64,000 nucleotides of DNA from Sphingomonas sp. JC676 (GCF_014489075.1 NZ_JACTGR010000004.1:496001-560000); one strand, 5' to 3'; shown: positions 32,345 to 41,854, counted from the first letter of the stretch. Numbers and translations: made by a program. The notes: generated by a model from the sequence alone, not told the origin.

Positions 32345-34598
32345 AGGACATGCTCCTGTCATAGCCGCCGGCATCGCAGAAAATCAGAAGGTCGCCGGCG
32401 CGGGTACCCTCGGGAAGTTCGATGTTGGATGCGATGATGTCGTGCTCCATGCACAGACGCCCCATCAGATGGGTCTTCCCCCGGCCGATCGGCTGCAGCG
32501 CCCCCGTCTCGCGACATTTGCGAACCATGCGGTGCGGCTGCCAGAAGTGCATCGGAATCTCGGCGATCGACGCGTCGACGACGGCGTCGACATGGCCTTC
32601 TTCATGTTCCTGGATTTCTAGGATGCGCATCGCCAGCGCCATGGAAGGCTGGGCCATCGCCTTGCCGGGCTCCGAAGCGATTTGGCGGACGCCAGGCAGC
32701 ATATTGTGCACGAGCTCGACGGCATGCGCGATCTTGGAGGTCTCGTCCTCGTGCCAGTCATCGGGGTACCAGCCGCCGCCCATGTCGAGCATCTCGATGG
32801 TGCGCCCGGTCAGCCGCTCGATCGAACGACACCAGCCGAGCATGGATTCGAACAGATGCCACCATTGCGCGACCCCCACGTGGCTGCTCGCCATATGGAA
32901 ATGGACGCCGAATGCGCTGTCGCCGGGCAGCCGTTTCACGGCCGCGATCAGCTTGCCGAAGGTCGTCGGGCTGTCGAGCGGGATGCCGAAGCGCGACACA
33001 ATGTTCGGAGTGCGAATGCGGATGCCGATATGCCTGGCCGACATTTCGCCGGCGGCGACCGCGGCGATTGCACGGTCGAGATCAGCAATGCTGTCGCAGA
33101 ACACCGCGTGCATCCGTTCCCGCGGCATGAGGCCTTGCGGCCACCACTTGCCTGGTCCGTTCAAGATTACCTGGTCCGCCCGGAAACCAACCTCCAGCGC
33201 CGATTGGACCTCGCTTAGGCTGATTGCCTCGGCATAGAAGCCATTGTCGAGCGCGAGCCTGATCAGCCGAGGGTCTGGATTGGTCTTGATCGAATAACCG
33301 CTTACGACCTCGACGGCGCTGGTGGTCAGGCGGAGCGCGCGCTCCGCGGCGCGCTTGAACAGGCCCGCCGCGGTCGTGTCCATATAGATATAGTGCGGCG
33401 TCTCCATCGCGTCGAAATCCTGCGCCGCAATGTCGGCGACAAAGCTGCCGGGGAGCGCGGCCAGGCCGGAGGGTTGCTCGCCGCCCTCCGGGTCGAGTGC
33501 GACATCGAGCATGTCGGGATCGATCACGTGCAAGCGCGCGGCCAGCGCGGTCAGGCCCGATGGATGCTTCATCGAATGGCCGACCGCGCCTGCGAAAGGC
33601 TCGGGAAGCGGGGGCAGGGGAAAGTCCGTACGAACCGGGACCTCGAGCACGATGCGCGTGAATTCGGACGCGGTCGCGGGTGCCGGCGAGGCGGGCAGGC
33701 CTGTCGCGCCCTGGACCAGTAATGCCGGGAGATTGTGGCCCGCGATCGTCGCACCATGCACCCAGGCCGGGAAGCGCGGATTCATTTCGATCAGCCAGAG
33801 CTGCTCGGACGCGTCGCGCACCATCTCAAGCTCGCCGCCGCCCGTCCAGTTGGTGGCGCGTACCATCTCGCGCAGCGGCTCCAGGAAGGACGGCGGCACC
33901 TCCGAAACATCGCCCGCCCAGGTTTTGCCCTCGGGGGTGATGTCGCGCTTGCGCATGCTGACCGCGCCGAGCAATTCGCCCCGATAGGCGGACAGCATCA
34001 CCGACTCCTCATAGCCGCTCACATGCGCCTGGAGGAACAGTTTCTCCGTGGACCAAATCTTGCTGAGCGCGCCTCGGACTGCGGTGAAGATGTCCCAGGT
34101 CGGGGTGCGCGAGGCGTCGTAATAGGGCCCCTTCAGCCACACCCGCCAATCATGCGCGCGGCAAAAGGCGTGGAGGTCCCAGTCGCTGTGCTCGGTCGAC
34201 AGATAGGTCGGGATTTTGATTGGCAGTGCCGCCGCGGCCTCGACCGCTGGCTTGGTGATGCGCTTGATACCACGCATCGGCGGAGCGAGCAGATTGGGAT
34301 GGCCTTCGCGAAATATGCTCGCCAGCCACATCGCTTCCAGATCGCTGCCGGAAATCCACAATCCACCCGCGTCGAGTAGGTCGCGCACCTTGTTGCCGTA
34401 ACTGTCCAGGTCGAGCTCGCCCCAGGGCCGCTGGATCCAGCGTTCGTCGAGCTCCTCGAAGTGAATGCCCGAGACCCGCGTCGAATAGTCCACGCCGACA
34501 ATGGTGGCGTCCGGATATCCTTGGCGCAGCGACCGCACGATCCCCAGACCCGGCTGGGGATTGCCGCCTGCGTAGAGGCCGCTCACATAGATTTTCAT
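32325..34598 (-). CDS. ATP-grasp ligase / PLP-dependent amino-acid decarboxylase fusion
   Basis: A 757-residue fusion. Residues 1 to about 330 form an ATP-grasp enzyme (GGGELEMVRDASEQLWLIEM and EMNPRFP with the metal ligands). From about 395 a fold-type III decarboxylase related to diaminopimelate/carboxynorspermidine decarboxylases follows: PLP Lys438 in SGYSIKTNPD, GVHFHMASS, LDMGGGWYPDD, EPGKAM and the second-subunit Cys in GRLCMEHD. The start at 34598 (MKIYVSGLYAGGNPQPGLG) was chosen over upstream in-frame codons. The two halves could decarboxylate an amino acid and ligate the amine. The substrate is unknown. Confidence 0.85.
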   Translation of the reverse strand: MKIYVSGLYAGGNPQPGLGIVRSLRQGYPDATIVGVDYSTRVSGIHFEELDERWIQRPWGELDLDSYGNKVRDLLDAGGLWISGSDLEAMWLASIFREGHPNLLAPPMRGIKRITKPAVEAAAALPIKIPTYLSTEHSDWDLHAFCRAHDWRVWLKGPYYDASRTPTWDIFTAVRGALSKIWSTEKLFLQAHVSGYEESVMLSAYRGELLGAVSMRKRDITPEGKTWAGDVSEVPPSFLEPLREMVRATNWTGGGELEMVRDASEQLWLIEMNPRFPAWVHGATIAGHNLPALLVQGATGLPASPAPATASEFTRIVLEVPVRTDFPLPPLPEPFAGAVGHSMKHPSGLTALAARLHVIDPDMLDVALDPEGGEQPSGLAALPGSFVADIAAQDFDAMETPHYIYMDTTAAGLFKRAAERALRLTTSAVEVVSGYSIKTNPDPRLIRLALDNGFYAEAISLSEVQSALEVGFRADQVILNGPGKWWPQGLMPRERMHAVFCDSIADLDRAIAAVAAGEMSARHIGIRIRTPNIVSRFGIPLDSPTTFGKLIAAVKRLPGDSAFGVHFHMASSHVGVAQWWHLFESMLGWCRSIERLTGRTIEMLDMGGGWYPDDWHEDETSKIAHAVELVHNMLPGVRQIASEPGKAMAQPSMALAMRILEIQEHEEGHVDAVVDASIAEIPMHFWQPHRMVRKCRETGALQPIGRGKTHLMGRLCMEHDIIASNIELPEGTRAGDLLIFCDAGGYDRSMSYVFGRG

Positions 34599-34795
34599 CA
34601 ATATTCCAAAGATGACGCGAAGCGCACTTGGCGCGTGTCTCAATCGAGAGAAGGTTACCGAACAACGACGGCACCGCCGATCCGTTGCTTATTTAAACAA
34701 AATAAAAAACACGCGCTAACCGGTGTTAAGCGACGAAAGATAATGGATAACCTAGATCAATAGAAATTAGGGGCCGTTGCGGTAAGACTCTCGGA

Positions 34796-35461
34796 ATGAC
34801 CCTTCCGAGCTATCCGAGCTACATGGATTTCGATCGCTTTATCGACGTGGCCCGTCTGGTGGCGCTCGATGGCTTCATCACCGAACGTCTTGGGCGGCGC
34901 ATGCACGCGACCGCAGATCGCGCCTTCCACACGGGCCCGTTCCTGCTCGATCCCGAGGCCCCGAATTTGCCGGGCGCGCGGATGATCGAATTATCGCGCT
35001 CGCGACTGGCCGAGGATTATTATGATCTGGATCGCACCGAGCTGTGGGCGCCAAGCGAGGATGCCGCCGAATTCGCACCGCTTATGGAGTTCATCGCGAC
35101 CCTGCCGTTCGCGGCGACCGGGCGCATGCTCATCATGTATGATCCGAGCGGGCGCGCGGTGTCAGCGCACAAGGATCATGACAGCGCGGAACTTTGTCAT
35201 GAGTTCATCTGGCTTCGGACGAACCGCAGCAAGCCGTTCTTCATGCTCAACCCCGAGACGGGCGAACGGGCCTATGTCACGGGCCATTCGGCCTGGTTCG
35301 ATACGGTCAATCAGTTCCACGGGGCCGATGCCAGTGGAGCGCCGTCGTTCAGCATTCGCGTCGATGGCGTGTTCGACGACGCATTTCGCGCGCGCATTCC
35401 GTTCCCAAGCGAGAACCGGGCGGCGACGCCCAGCATTTGGGCGGATCGCGGCCCCGCCTAG
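34796..35461 (+). CDS. 2-oxoglutarate/Fe(II) oxygenase-like protein (AspH type, inferred)
   Basis: A 221-residue cupin-fold protein with a candidate iron triad: His125-x-Asp127 in VSAHKDHDS, His175 in NQFHGAD and the 2-oxoglutarate-binding Arg188 in FSIRVDG. The roughly 50-residue spacing resembles aspartyl/asparaginyl beta-hydroxylases and proline or arginine hydroxylases. Such enzymes hydroxylate amino acids or peptides. It is divergent from the ATP-grasp/decarboxylase fusion across a 197-bp AT-rich region, implying shared control and a shared pathway. Confidence 0.72.
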   Translation: MTLPSYPSYMDFDRFIDVARLVALDGFITERLGRRMHATADRAFHTGPFLLDPEAPNLPGARMIELSRSRLAEDYYDLDRTELWAPSEDAAEFAPLMEFIATLPFAATGRMLIMYDPSGRAVSAHKDHDSAELCHEFIWLRTNRSKPFFMLNPETGERAYVTGHSAWFDTVNQFHGADASGAPSFSIRVDGVFDDAFRARIPFPSENRAATPSIWADRGPA

Positions 35462-35520
35462 GCGAAGCGTGCAGGAACTGGCACCTCGGCGTTGGGAAAT
35501 CGCGCTCTATGTCCGGTCGT

Positions 35521-36141
35521 TCAATCCAGGCCCGTGCCGCGCGCCCACCAGATCCGAACCGGTGGCATGTTCCACCATTGGATCGTTCTTTCGACGCTGG
35601 TGAAATGCCGCCTCAACGGTCCTTCGATATCGGTCTTTACCTGGTAGGCCATGAAGCAGGCCCCGGGCCGCATGAGGCGGGCACTTTCGCAGATGATCGT
35701 CTCGCGGGTCCGCGAATCCAGCGCCGAGAAGGGCACGCCGGACAGGATGCCGTCGGTGCCGGTCTCGCGAAGGTCCGCGAGAATGGATCGAACGTCCGCG
35801 GCCGATCCGCGCACCGCCTCGAGCCTGGAATCGCGGATCGAGTGCTTCAGATGGTCGATGAAAGCGCTGTTCGTGTCGATGGCGATCAGCCGACCGGAGG
35901 CGGGGAGGCGATCCAGAATCGCGGTGGTGAAGGTCCCGACGCCCGGACCGAATTCAACGAAGGTGCGGACCACGCTCCAGTCTATCGGGGCCAACATCCG
36001 GCACACCGTCTTCGACGAGGAGGGCATGATCGACGCGACACCCAGCGGGTCGGCCAGGAAGGATTTCAGAAAAATCGCCGTCGCCAGAGTGTCCGGACGC
36101 GGCACGCTCGACGCGATTTTGAAGGCCCTGACCTGGTTCAC
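35521..36141 (-). CDS. Class I SAM-dependent methyltransferase (phospholipid N-methyltransferase-like)
   Basis: A 206-residue protein from a GTG with an ideal GAGGAG site; an in-frame ATG at 36282 would add 47 low-complexity residues. FLKSFLADPLGVASIMPSSS is the N-terminal helix typical of PmtA-like enzymes, then FVEFGPGVGTFTTAILDRLP (motif I), RLIAIDTNSAFIDHL, and GILSGVPFSALDSRTRETII. This subfamily includes phosphatidylethanolamine N-methyltransferases and rRNA adenine dimethylase relatives. In this place it could methylate lipids or a product of the adjacent ATP-grasp locus. Confidence 0.75.
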   Translation of the reverse strand: MNQVRAFKIASSVPRPDTLATAIFLKSFLADPLGVASIMPSSSKTVCRMLAPIDWSVVRTFVEFGPGVGTFTTAILDRLPASGRLIAIDTNSAFIDHLKHSIRDSRLEAVRGSAADVRSILADLRETGTDGILSGVPFSALDSRTRETIICESARLMRPGACFMAYQVKTDIEGPLRRHFTSVERTIQWWNMPPVRIWWARGTGLD

Positions 36142-36548
36142 ATTGCTCTCCTCGGAGGGCCCACAACGCGGGGCCGAGCCTTGATTTCCCTGGCCGGTTG
36201 CGTTTTGGCTCAATTCGGTTCGGAAAGGGCTAGCGGGGTCCAGCACGGCCGTCCGCGCCGTTGCGCCCGCCTTCTTGGCCATGGAATCTCCGACGGTCGA
36301 TCGACTGGGCTCCGTGCGGAGGCGCAACTGGCAGCTCGTCAGCTCGTTATGCGCTTGAAAGGCGAGCATTATGTTGGACGGAAAGAGCGAATGGCGCCTG
36401 AAGATCCGGTGCGGGCTGCGGGGACGGAGGATTGTGAAGTCCGATCCTGGACGAAAGGAGAGCGCGCCTCAAAGATTAGCCTTCAGGCAATGAACCGCCG
36501 CACCGGCACGCCCGCCCGTGGTGCAACAGTAGCCCAGGGGCGGGCCTG

Positions 36549-36809
36549 ATGGACGAGGCCATCAAAGGGCAGCGACCCCGGCTAACCCTTGTTTCAGACA
36601 ATCCAAATCCGACGCCAGCGCCATCGATGCCGATCGAGGATGTCTATCAATATTGGGCTCCGCATTTGGCTGCGATGTCCGCGCCGGCCTTGCGAAGTGT
36701 GCTTGTCGATCTGGTCGACAGCGGTCCCGCGACACTTCTGCAGGCGATCGAGGCGGAATTCGCCAAGCGGGGGATCGATCCCTTCACGCTGGAGCCGATG
36801 AAGCCATGA
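36549..36809 (+). CDS. Hypothetical protein, paralogous to the gene at 45176
   Basis: An 86-residue protein beginning MDEAIKGQRPRLTLVSDNPN with a helical C-terminal half, YWAPHLAAMSAPALRSVLVD and LLQAIEAEFAKRGIDP. That half follows the same pattern (M-x-AL-S-L...GP-x-L...E-A-RG) as the gene at 45176-45466, so the two seem to be distant paralogues. No family was recognised. Stands alone; the 220 bp after it contain nothing identifiable. Confidence 0.55.
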   Translation: MDEAIKGQRPRLTLVSDNPNPTPAPSMPIEDVYQYWAPHLAAMSAPALRSVLVDLVDSGPATLLQAIEAEFAKRGIDPFTLEPMKP

Positions 36810-37032
36810 CCCCAGACTTTGCCAGGCGGCAGGATTGTCCTTGCCCTCTACCGGATGTCCAGCGGGAAAACCGCTGCCCGCGTGCGTGTCGCTCGCGGGG
36901 AGCTGCCGCAACCTGCAGGTCGGGCGTACGTTCGAATAGCCTTGCAGTCCTCTGCGTAGCAATTTTTGGCCGTCCCGGCGCGCTGGTCGAAGCCGGCGAA
37001 GGTGATCAAGAGCCTCCTTTTGCGGCCGCTTT

Positions 37033-37230
37033 TCATTGTACCACCGTGCGCAGGGCCAATGCGTCCGCAATCGCGGCGCCGTCGATATCATTGTTGAAAT
37101 AGGCCCAGACTGGTTGCTCCGAGCTCGCATGCGCCGATAGCCAGTCCCCCCAATCCTCCAGCACGGCGGGTGAGTAGCGGCCGAAATACTTGCCTTCGGC
37201 GCCATGGAACCGCGCATAGATCGAAGACCG
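37033..37230 (-). pseudogene. C-terminal remnant of a DUF72 protein
   Basis: The frame reads YARFHGAEGKYFGRYSPAVL, EDWGDWLSAHASSEQPVWAY and FNNDIDGAAIADALALR, which is the C-terminal part of DUF72 (YecE-like) proteins, including the family's Tyr-x-x-Phe-Asn-Asn segment. The upstream 200 residues of a normal DUF72 protein are absent. Confidence 0.65.
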
Positions 37231-37578
37231 CGTCAACGGACCCTGGCCGAGTGTCGTATTTGGATCGGTGGTTTCAGCCGCATCTGTAACTGTTCCTTCC
37301 AAGACCTTTCGCAGTGATGCAGCTCAGGTCGCCGGATGATCGCCATGCCCTGCCCGGCATTAAAGCTGGAGGGCGGGAAACGGATCCGGTAGCCGATCGC
37401 GGACCGGCTGCGCAGTCGCCGGCGTCGCGACGCTCGGCGTCCTCGGCGTTTGCAAGCGTGCTCCGCTTCAGCGGCGCCCTGCCAACCATCGGACAACAAT
37501 CGAGCGGCTAGGCCCAATTTGTTTCGCAGCCGATTGTCGGCATTCGTGGAGCCGGTCGATCCGTGGTATCCACGGCGG

Positions 37579-37752
37579 ATGCTCACATCTGTAGAATGCT
37601 TGACGAAGGCTGGCGAAATGGAAGCCTATGGGCTGACCTCCCCATTGCCCTCGCACCGGGACAGCTATACGAGCCTGGCACGGGGATGGCGTCGAGCGGC
37701 GGCTATGGCGCTCGCACAGGAGCAATGGTTTGCCCGCAACCCGGGTGGCTAA
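37579..37752 (+). CDS. Possible small protein (57 aa)
   Basis: A short frame reading MLTSVECLTKAGEMEAYGLT then SYTSLARGWRRAAAMALAQE. The pattern (C-x-x-KAxEM, about 20 residues, Y-x-x-LA-x-x-WR) is one I associate with very small alphaproteobacterial proteins of unknown function. The ribosome site is weak. Confidence 0.45.
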   Translation: MLTSVECLTKAGEMEAYGLTSPLPSHRDSYTSLARGWRRAAAMALAQEQWFARNPGG

Positions 37753-37787
37753 TTCGAGCTGCGACACACCCCGGCCGGGCGCCGCGG

Positions 37788-38259
37788 TCACTGCTCGATT
37801 TCGGGCCGCACCTGGCCATGCGCCAGCACTGCGAAGAGGCCCGTGCGGCCAATGATGTTGGCGATCAGCGCCGGGAGGATGTAGCCGCCGAGCGCGGCGG
37901 AGAAGCTCGGTCCGCCCAGAAAGCGCCAGTAGCCACGCCTCGCCCGGCCCAGCGACGACATGGCTGAACCCGCCGATCGCGATAGCATAGGTGATCAACA
38001 CCACGACCGGGAATTCGCTTCCGCGCACGTTCGGCAAAATCCGGGCAATCGCCGCGACCAGGAAGCCGGCAGGCATGCCGAGCAGCAGTACCTGGGCAGG
38101 ACTGTGGTCGAGCGCTGCGCGCGACAGGTCGATCGCCGCCTGCAGCTGTTCGGGCGAGAGGATCAGCTGGTGGGCCATCAGTGCACGGCGGGAAGTGGTC
38201 GAAAGTGGATCGACGACTTTCAGCAGCGACCCTGCGAAAGGTGTCAGTTCAATCGGCAT
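37788..38259 (-). pseudogene. Remnant of a formate/nitrite transporter (FNT) family gene
   Basis: The frame from an ATG at 38259 contains GMPAGFLVAAIARILPNVRG and AIAIGGFSHVVAGPGEAW, then shifts frame and continues as FLGGPSFSAALGGYILPALI and GRTGLFAVLAHGQVRPEIEQ to a stop at 37788. These are the C-terminal half of the FNT pentameric channel family; the first half is missing and a frameshift separates the rest. Confidence 0.72.
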
Positions 38260-38395
38260 GTCCCGCAGGGCCACCTATTCGCCGCTCCTCGATTGATTGA
38301 CTACTGCCCGTGCAGCCTTCGCGCTAGATCGGCCCACCATTCGGACCCGAAGCCAGCGCCCGGAGTTAAGGCCTCAGAAACAGCGCCGAGGCCCG

Positions 38396-40168
38396 ATGAA
38401 CACCCCCCAGATACTTTCGGTCGGCGTGCTCGCCAGCATGATGCTGCTCTTCATCTGGGGGAAGTTCCGCTACGATCTGGTCGCCGTGATTGCGCTGCTC
38501 GCGGCGCTGGCAGTGGGCGTGGTGAAGCCCAAGGATGCGTTCGGGGGCTTTTCCGACGATATCGTGATCATCGTCGGCTCGGCGTTGGTCTTGTCGGGCG
38601 CAGTGCAGCGATCGGGCGTGATCGAGCGGGCGATGCAGGTGCTCCAGCGGCGGGTGACTCGGATCCGCTCGCAACTGCTGTTGCTTTGTGCAAGCGTCGG
38701 CTTCGCCTCCGCATTGGTCAAGAATATCGGCGCGCTGGCGATGATGATGCCGGTGGCGTTCCAGATGTCGAAGCGATCGAATACAGCGCCGGCGGTGTTC
38801 CTGATGCCGATGGCGTTCGCATCGCTGCTCGGCGGGCTGATTACCTTGATCGGCACCTCGCCCAACATCATCGTCAGCCGCGTGCGCGAAGAGATGACCG
38901 GGCATCCGTTCGGGATGTTCGACTATGCGCCGGTGGGACTGGGGCTCACCCTGGTCGGGCTGATCTTCCTACGCTTTGGCTACCGCCTGCTCCCACGCGA
39001 CCGCCGCGCCATGCCGACGCTCGGCGAGGCGATGGACATCCAGGACTATGTCACCGAGGCGGAGATCCCGGCGGGATCGCCCGCGGTGGACGAGATGGTG
39101 GCCGAGTTCCGCGAGCGCCACGATCATGAGGTGACCGTCACCGCGATCCTGCGCGCTGGCATCCGCAGTACGCCGTTCCCCGACACCACGCTGATGCCCG
39201 AGGATCTGCTGATCCTCTCAGGCGCGCCCGATGCGCTCGAGCGGGTGATTGCGATCGATGGCCTGACGCTGGAAGGGCAGGACCGCGGCCGGCCCGAGGG
39301 CGCGACCGGCGAGGTCGGCGTACTTGAGGCGGTGATCGGCACCGATTCGCCGCTGAGCGGGCGCACCGCAGGCCGGCTGGGGCTCCACGAGCGTTTCGGC
39401 GTCAATCTTATCGCGGTGTCGCGCCAGGGTGAACGGCTTGCACGCCGCCTGGGCGAGATCATGCTCAAGCCGGGCGACGTGATCGTGCTGCAGGGACCGC
39501 TGGAATTGCTGTTCGAGCGGCTGAGTGAGCTCGGTTGCCTGCCGCTAGCGGAGCGGACGCTGCGGCTGGGCAGTGCCCGCAAGGGGCTGCTGCCGCTCGC
39601 GATCCTCGCGGCGGCCATGGTTGCGACCGCGACCGGCTACGTCCCGGTCGCGATCGCCTTCTTCGCAGCCGCGGGGCTCACGGTGCTGCTTGGGGCGTTG
39701 CCGGTGCGCGAGGTCTATAATCATGTCGAATGGCCGATCCTGGTCATGCTCGGCGCGCTGATCCCGGTCAGCGATTCGCTGCGCACCACCGGCGTGACCA
39801 CGCTGATCGGCGACTGGCTCGGCCAGGTCGCGGCGACCTTGCCGCCCTGGGGCGCGGTCGCGCTGATTCTCGCGGCGGCGATGGCGGTGACGCCCTTCCT
39901 CAACAATGCCGCGACCGTGCTCGTGATGGCTCCGATCGCGGCGACGTTTGCCGGCCAGCTCGGTTACCGACCCGAGGCTTTCCTGATGGCGACCGCGGTG
40001 GGGGCGGGCTGCGATTTCCTGACCCCCATCGGCCACCAGTGCAACACGCTGGTGATGGGGCCGGGCGGCTACAGGTTCGGCGATTATGCGCGCCTGGGTG
40101 CGCCGCTCTCGCTGCTGGTGCTGGCGGTCGGCACGCCGCTGATCTTGTGGAGCTGGCCGGTGCACTAG
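38396..40168 (+). CDS. SLC13/DASS-type permease with RCK-C (TrkA-C) domains
   Basis: A 590-residue inner-membrane transporter: about five N-terminal segments with SALVLSGAVQRSGVIERAM and the hairpin motif FASLLGGLITLIGTSPNIIV, a cytosolic insert with two RCK-C regulatory domains (one containing IAVSRQGERLARRLGEIMLK, then PGDVIVLQGP), and a second membrane half with TPFLNNAATVLVMAPIAATF and CDFLTPIGHQCNTLVMGPGG. This is the ion-transporter superfamily layout of sodium-coupled carboxylate or sulfate permeases. Substrate not predictable. It stands alone. Confidence 0.9.
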   Translation: MNTPQILSVGVLASMMLLFIWGKFRYDLVAVIALLAALAVGVVKPKDAFGGFSDDIVIIVGSALVLSGAVQRSGVIERAMQVLQRRVTRIRSQLLLLCASVGFASALVKNIGALAMMMPVAFQMSKRSNTAPAVFLMPMAFASLLGGLITLIGTSPNIIVSRVREEMTGHPFGMFDYAPVGLGLTLVGLIFLRFGYRLLPRDRRAMPTLGEAMDIQDYVTEAEIPAGSPAVDEMVAEFRERHDHEVTVTAILRAGIRSTPFPDTTLMPEDLLILSGAPDALERVIAIDGLTLEGQDRGRPEGATGEVGVLEAVIGTDSPLSGRTAGRLGLHERFGVNLIAVSRQGERLARRLGEIMLKPGDVIVLQGPLELLFERLSELGCLPLAERTLRLGSARKGLLPLAILAAAMVATATGYVPVAIAFFAAAGLTVLLGALPVREVYNHVEWPILVMLGALIPVSDSLRTTGVTTLIGDWLGQVAATLPPWGAVALILAAAMAVTPFLNNAATVLVMAPIAATFAGQLGYRPEAFLMATAVGAGCDFLTPIGHQCNTLVMGPGGYRFGDYARLGAPLSLLVLAVGTPLILWSWPVH

Positions 40169-40204
40169 GACGGTGCCGAGCGTCGCAAGTTCCCGGATCG
40201 GTCG

Positions 40205-40325
40205 CATACCGCACGCGGCAGAATCTCTGGGCACGACCTCCACCGCGGGGGTCCGGCTCGCCTGAGCCGTCCGCGTTCGGATGACAATGGAGGGGCCGTC
40301 CCGAGGGGAGCGGCCCTTTGCATGT
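40205..40325. repeat. Inverted dispersed repeat, copy B
   Basis: Reverse-complement match to 6088-6207, again immediately upstream of an exonuclease-like gene, here degraded. It retains a GGGGCCG / CGGCCC hairpin and the end of the short ORF (TSTAGVRLA). Confidence 0.8.
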
Positions 40326-40359
40326 TGAAGCCATTGCCTGAACGCGTCGTTATCGACGC

Positions 40360-40881
40360 ATGCGCGCCTTTCTCGATTTCGAAGCCTCCTCGCTCGCCAA
40401 GCGCCGCTACCCGATTGAGGTTGCCTGGGTGTTCGAGGATGGGCGGTCCGAAGCGTTCCTGATCCGACCGGCGCCGGACTGGATTGGGATCCGGCGGCGG
40501 AAGCCATTCATCACATTTCGCGCAAGACGCTGCTCACCGAGGCCATCGCCCACGACCTGGTCGCGCACCGAATGGTCGACATACTCACCGGACACGATCT
40601 GCTGGCGAGCGCGCCGTCCTGGGATGGTAAATGGCTGAGCGCCTTGCTGCGTAGCGCGGGATATCCGCGCCACACCTTGAGTCTGCGCGACAGCGATGAA
40701 GCGCACCGTGAAAGCGCAAGCGAGATCCTGGCACGGGTCGCGCCTGAGGCGCGCCTGGCGGCGATCGTAGGCCCGATATTTCGGTGCCCGGGTCGAGCAG
40801 CTCTCGCTCATTCCCCTGGGCGACGCGCGCCTGGGGCAGATCACCCTCGCGGAGTGGTTGCGCCTAAGGCCGGTCAAGTGA
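40360..40881 (+). pseudogene. Degraded paralogue of the DEDD exonuclease-like gene at 5504
   Basis: MRAFLDFEASSLAKRRYPIE matches the intact copy, but a frameshift after RPAPDW moves the sequence into another frame (MVDILTGHDLLASAPSWDGK onward). A second shift near 40770 moves it again to a tail LGDARLGQITLAEWLRLRPV. The C-terminal motif with His and Asp that the intact copy has is missing and replaced by unrelated sequence. The product cannot be functional. Confidence 0.8.
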
Positions 40882-40902
40882 GCGATCAGTAGGAGACGTG
40901 TG

Positions 40903-41352
40903 ATGAACGTGACTCTCGGCGCAGCTACGATCCTCGCCCTGCTGGGTTCGGTGCCTGCAAGTGCTCAGGACGCAGCGCAGGGGCACGCCCAGCACCTTGC
41001 GGGCGCGAAGAGCGCGAAGGTGAAGCTGGTCTACCAGCATCCGCTGCCGGGCATACCGGGCCAGAGTTTAAAGGGGGTGCTCGTTGAATATGGACCCGGG
41101 GGCTATTCGCCATCCCACAGGCACGCCAAGTCGGCGATCATCTATGCGACCGTGCTCGAAGGCAGCGTGCGCTGCCAGCTAAACGGCGGTGAAATCAGGA
41201 CCTTCCGGGTCGGCCAGAATTGGACGGAGCTTCCCGGCGACCATCATGGCGTGAGCGCGAATGCGAGCGAGACGCAGCCAGCGAAAGTCCTGGCCGTGTT
41301 CGTGGTGGACGACGCCGACCAAGAACTGACCATTCCGGATAACAGCCGATGA
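40903..41352 (+). CDS. Secreted cupin protein
   Basis: A 149-residue protein with a cleavable signal peptide (MNVTLGAATILALLGSVPAS, cleavage after AQ) and a single cupin fold: YGPGGYSPSHRHAKSAIIYA supplies two metal-binding His residues, VLEGSVRCQLNGG the barrel centre, and PGDHHGVSANAS the third His. Periplasmic single-cupin proteins of this type are common in sphingomonads; the substrate is unknown. The GTG one codon before is a less likely start given AGGAG spacing. Confidence 0.82.
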   Translation: MNVTLGAATILALLGSVPASAQDAAQGHAQHLAGAKSAKVKLVYQHPLPGIPGQSLKGVLVEYGPGGYSPSHRHAKSAIIYATVLEGSVRCQLNGGEIRTFRVGQNWTELPGDHHGVSANASETQPAKVLAVFVVDDADQELTIPDNSR

Positions 41353-41701
41353 TTTAAGGCAGCGACGGCTTTTGGGTCTCGGACCACCCGGATTGAAGGG
41401 CCGAAGATAGACGCACAGCCGCCATTCGGCGTCGGCCGCCAGAATTGGCCGTGAGCGCTCCGTCTGCTGCCAGCTGGGGCGCTGTGCGATTGGGCATCTT
41501 CTCGGAAGCTAAGCGCTTGGTATCTGTGCAGTGTTCCAAATCGAAGTCCGGACGCGGTAAATCGCAAGGTTTGCGAAAAGGTCATGGCCTTCAAGGCAGC
41601 GAGCCGGCGAGGTCATATTCTACTCTTCTGCTGGGCCAGATGGCTCAGAACCTGGCGACCGATCAGCCTCGCAACGTACTGAACTACCCGTCGACAAGCC
41701 A
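41353..41701. other. Stretch without a confident gene
   Basis: About 350 bp. The sequence near 41520-41600 is moderately AT-rich. Short open frames on both strands show no protein-like conservation. Nothing is recognised. Confidence 0.45.
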
Positions 41702-41854
41702 TCAGACCCAGCCGGCCCGACGCCGGCTGTCGTAAACGCCGTACAGCGGTCGGCGCAACTCGACAGGCAGGCGACAATAGACGCCGATACACTCGACGGC
41801 GTTCTTCGCCGGCGATCCGTTGCACTTGCCGAACAACGAGTTAAGGTACGCCAT
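41702..41854 (-). CDS. Possible small cysteine-containing protein (50 aa)
   Basis: The frame MAYLNSLFGKCNGSPAKNAV continues ECIGVYCRLPVELRRPLYGV and ends YDSRRRAGWV. It has balanced, protein-like composition with three Cys and conserved-looking aromatic positions. An upstream ATG at 41884 is also in frame. No family was recognised. It sits divergent from, and close to, the DUF2961 gene. Confidence 0.4.
   Translation of the reverse strand: MAYLNSLFGKCNGSPAKNAVECIGVYCRLPVELRRPLYGVYDSRRRAGWV

Noticed and set aside
37261..37300. Promoter GGAAC on the minus strand before the DUF72 remnant
   Set aside because: No GTT at 16-18 bases from GGAAC.
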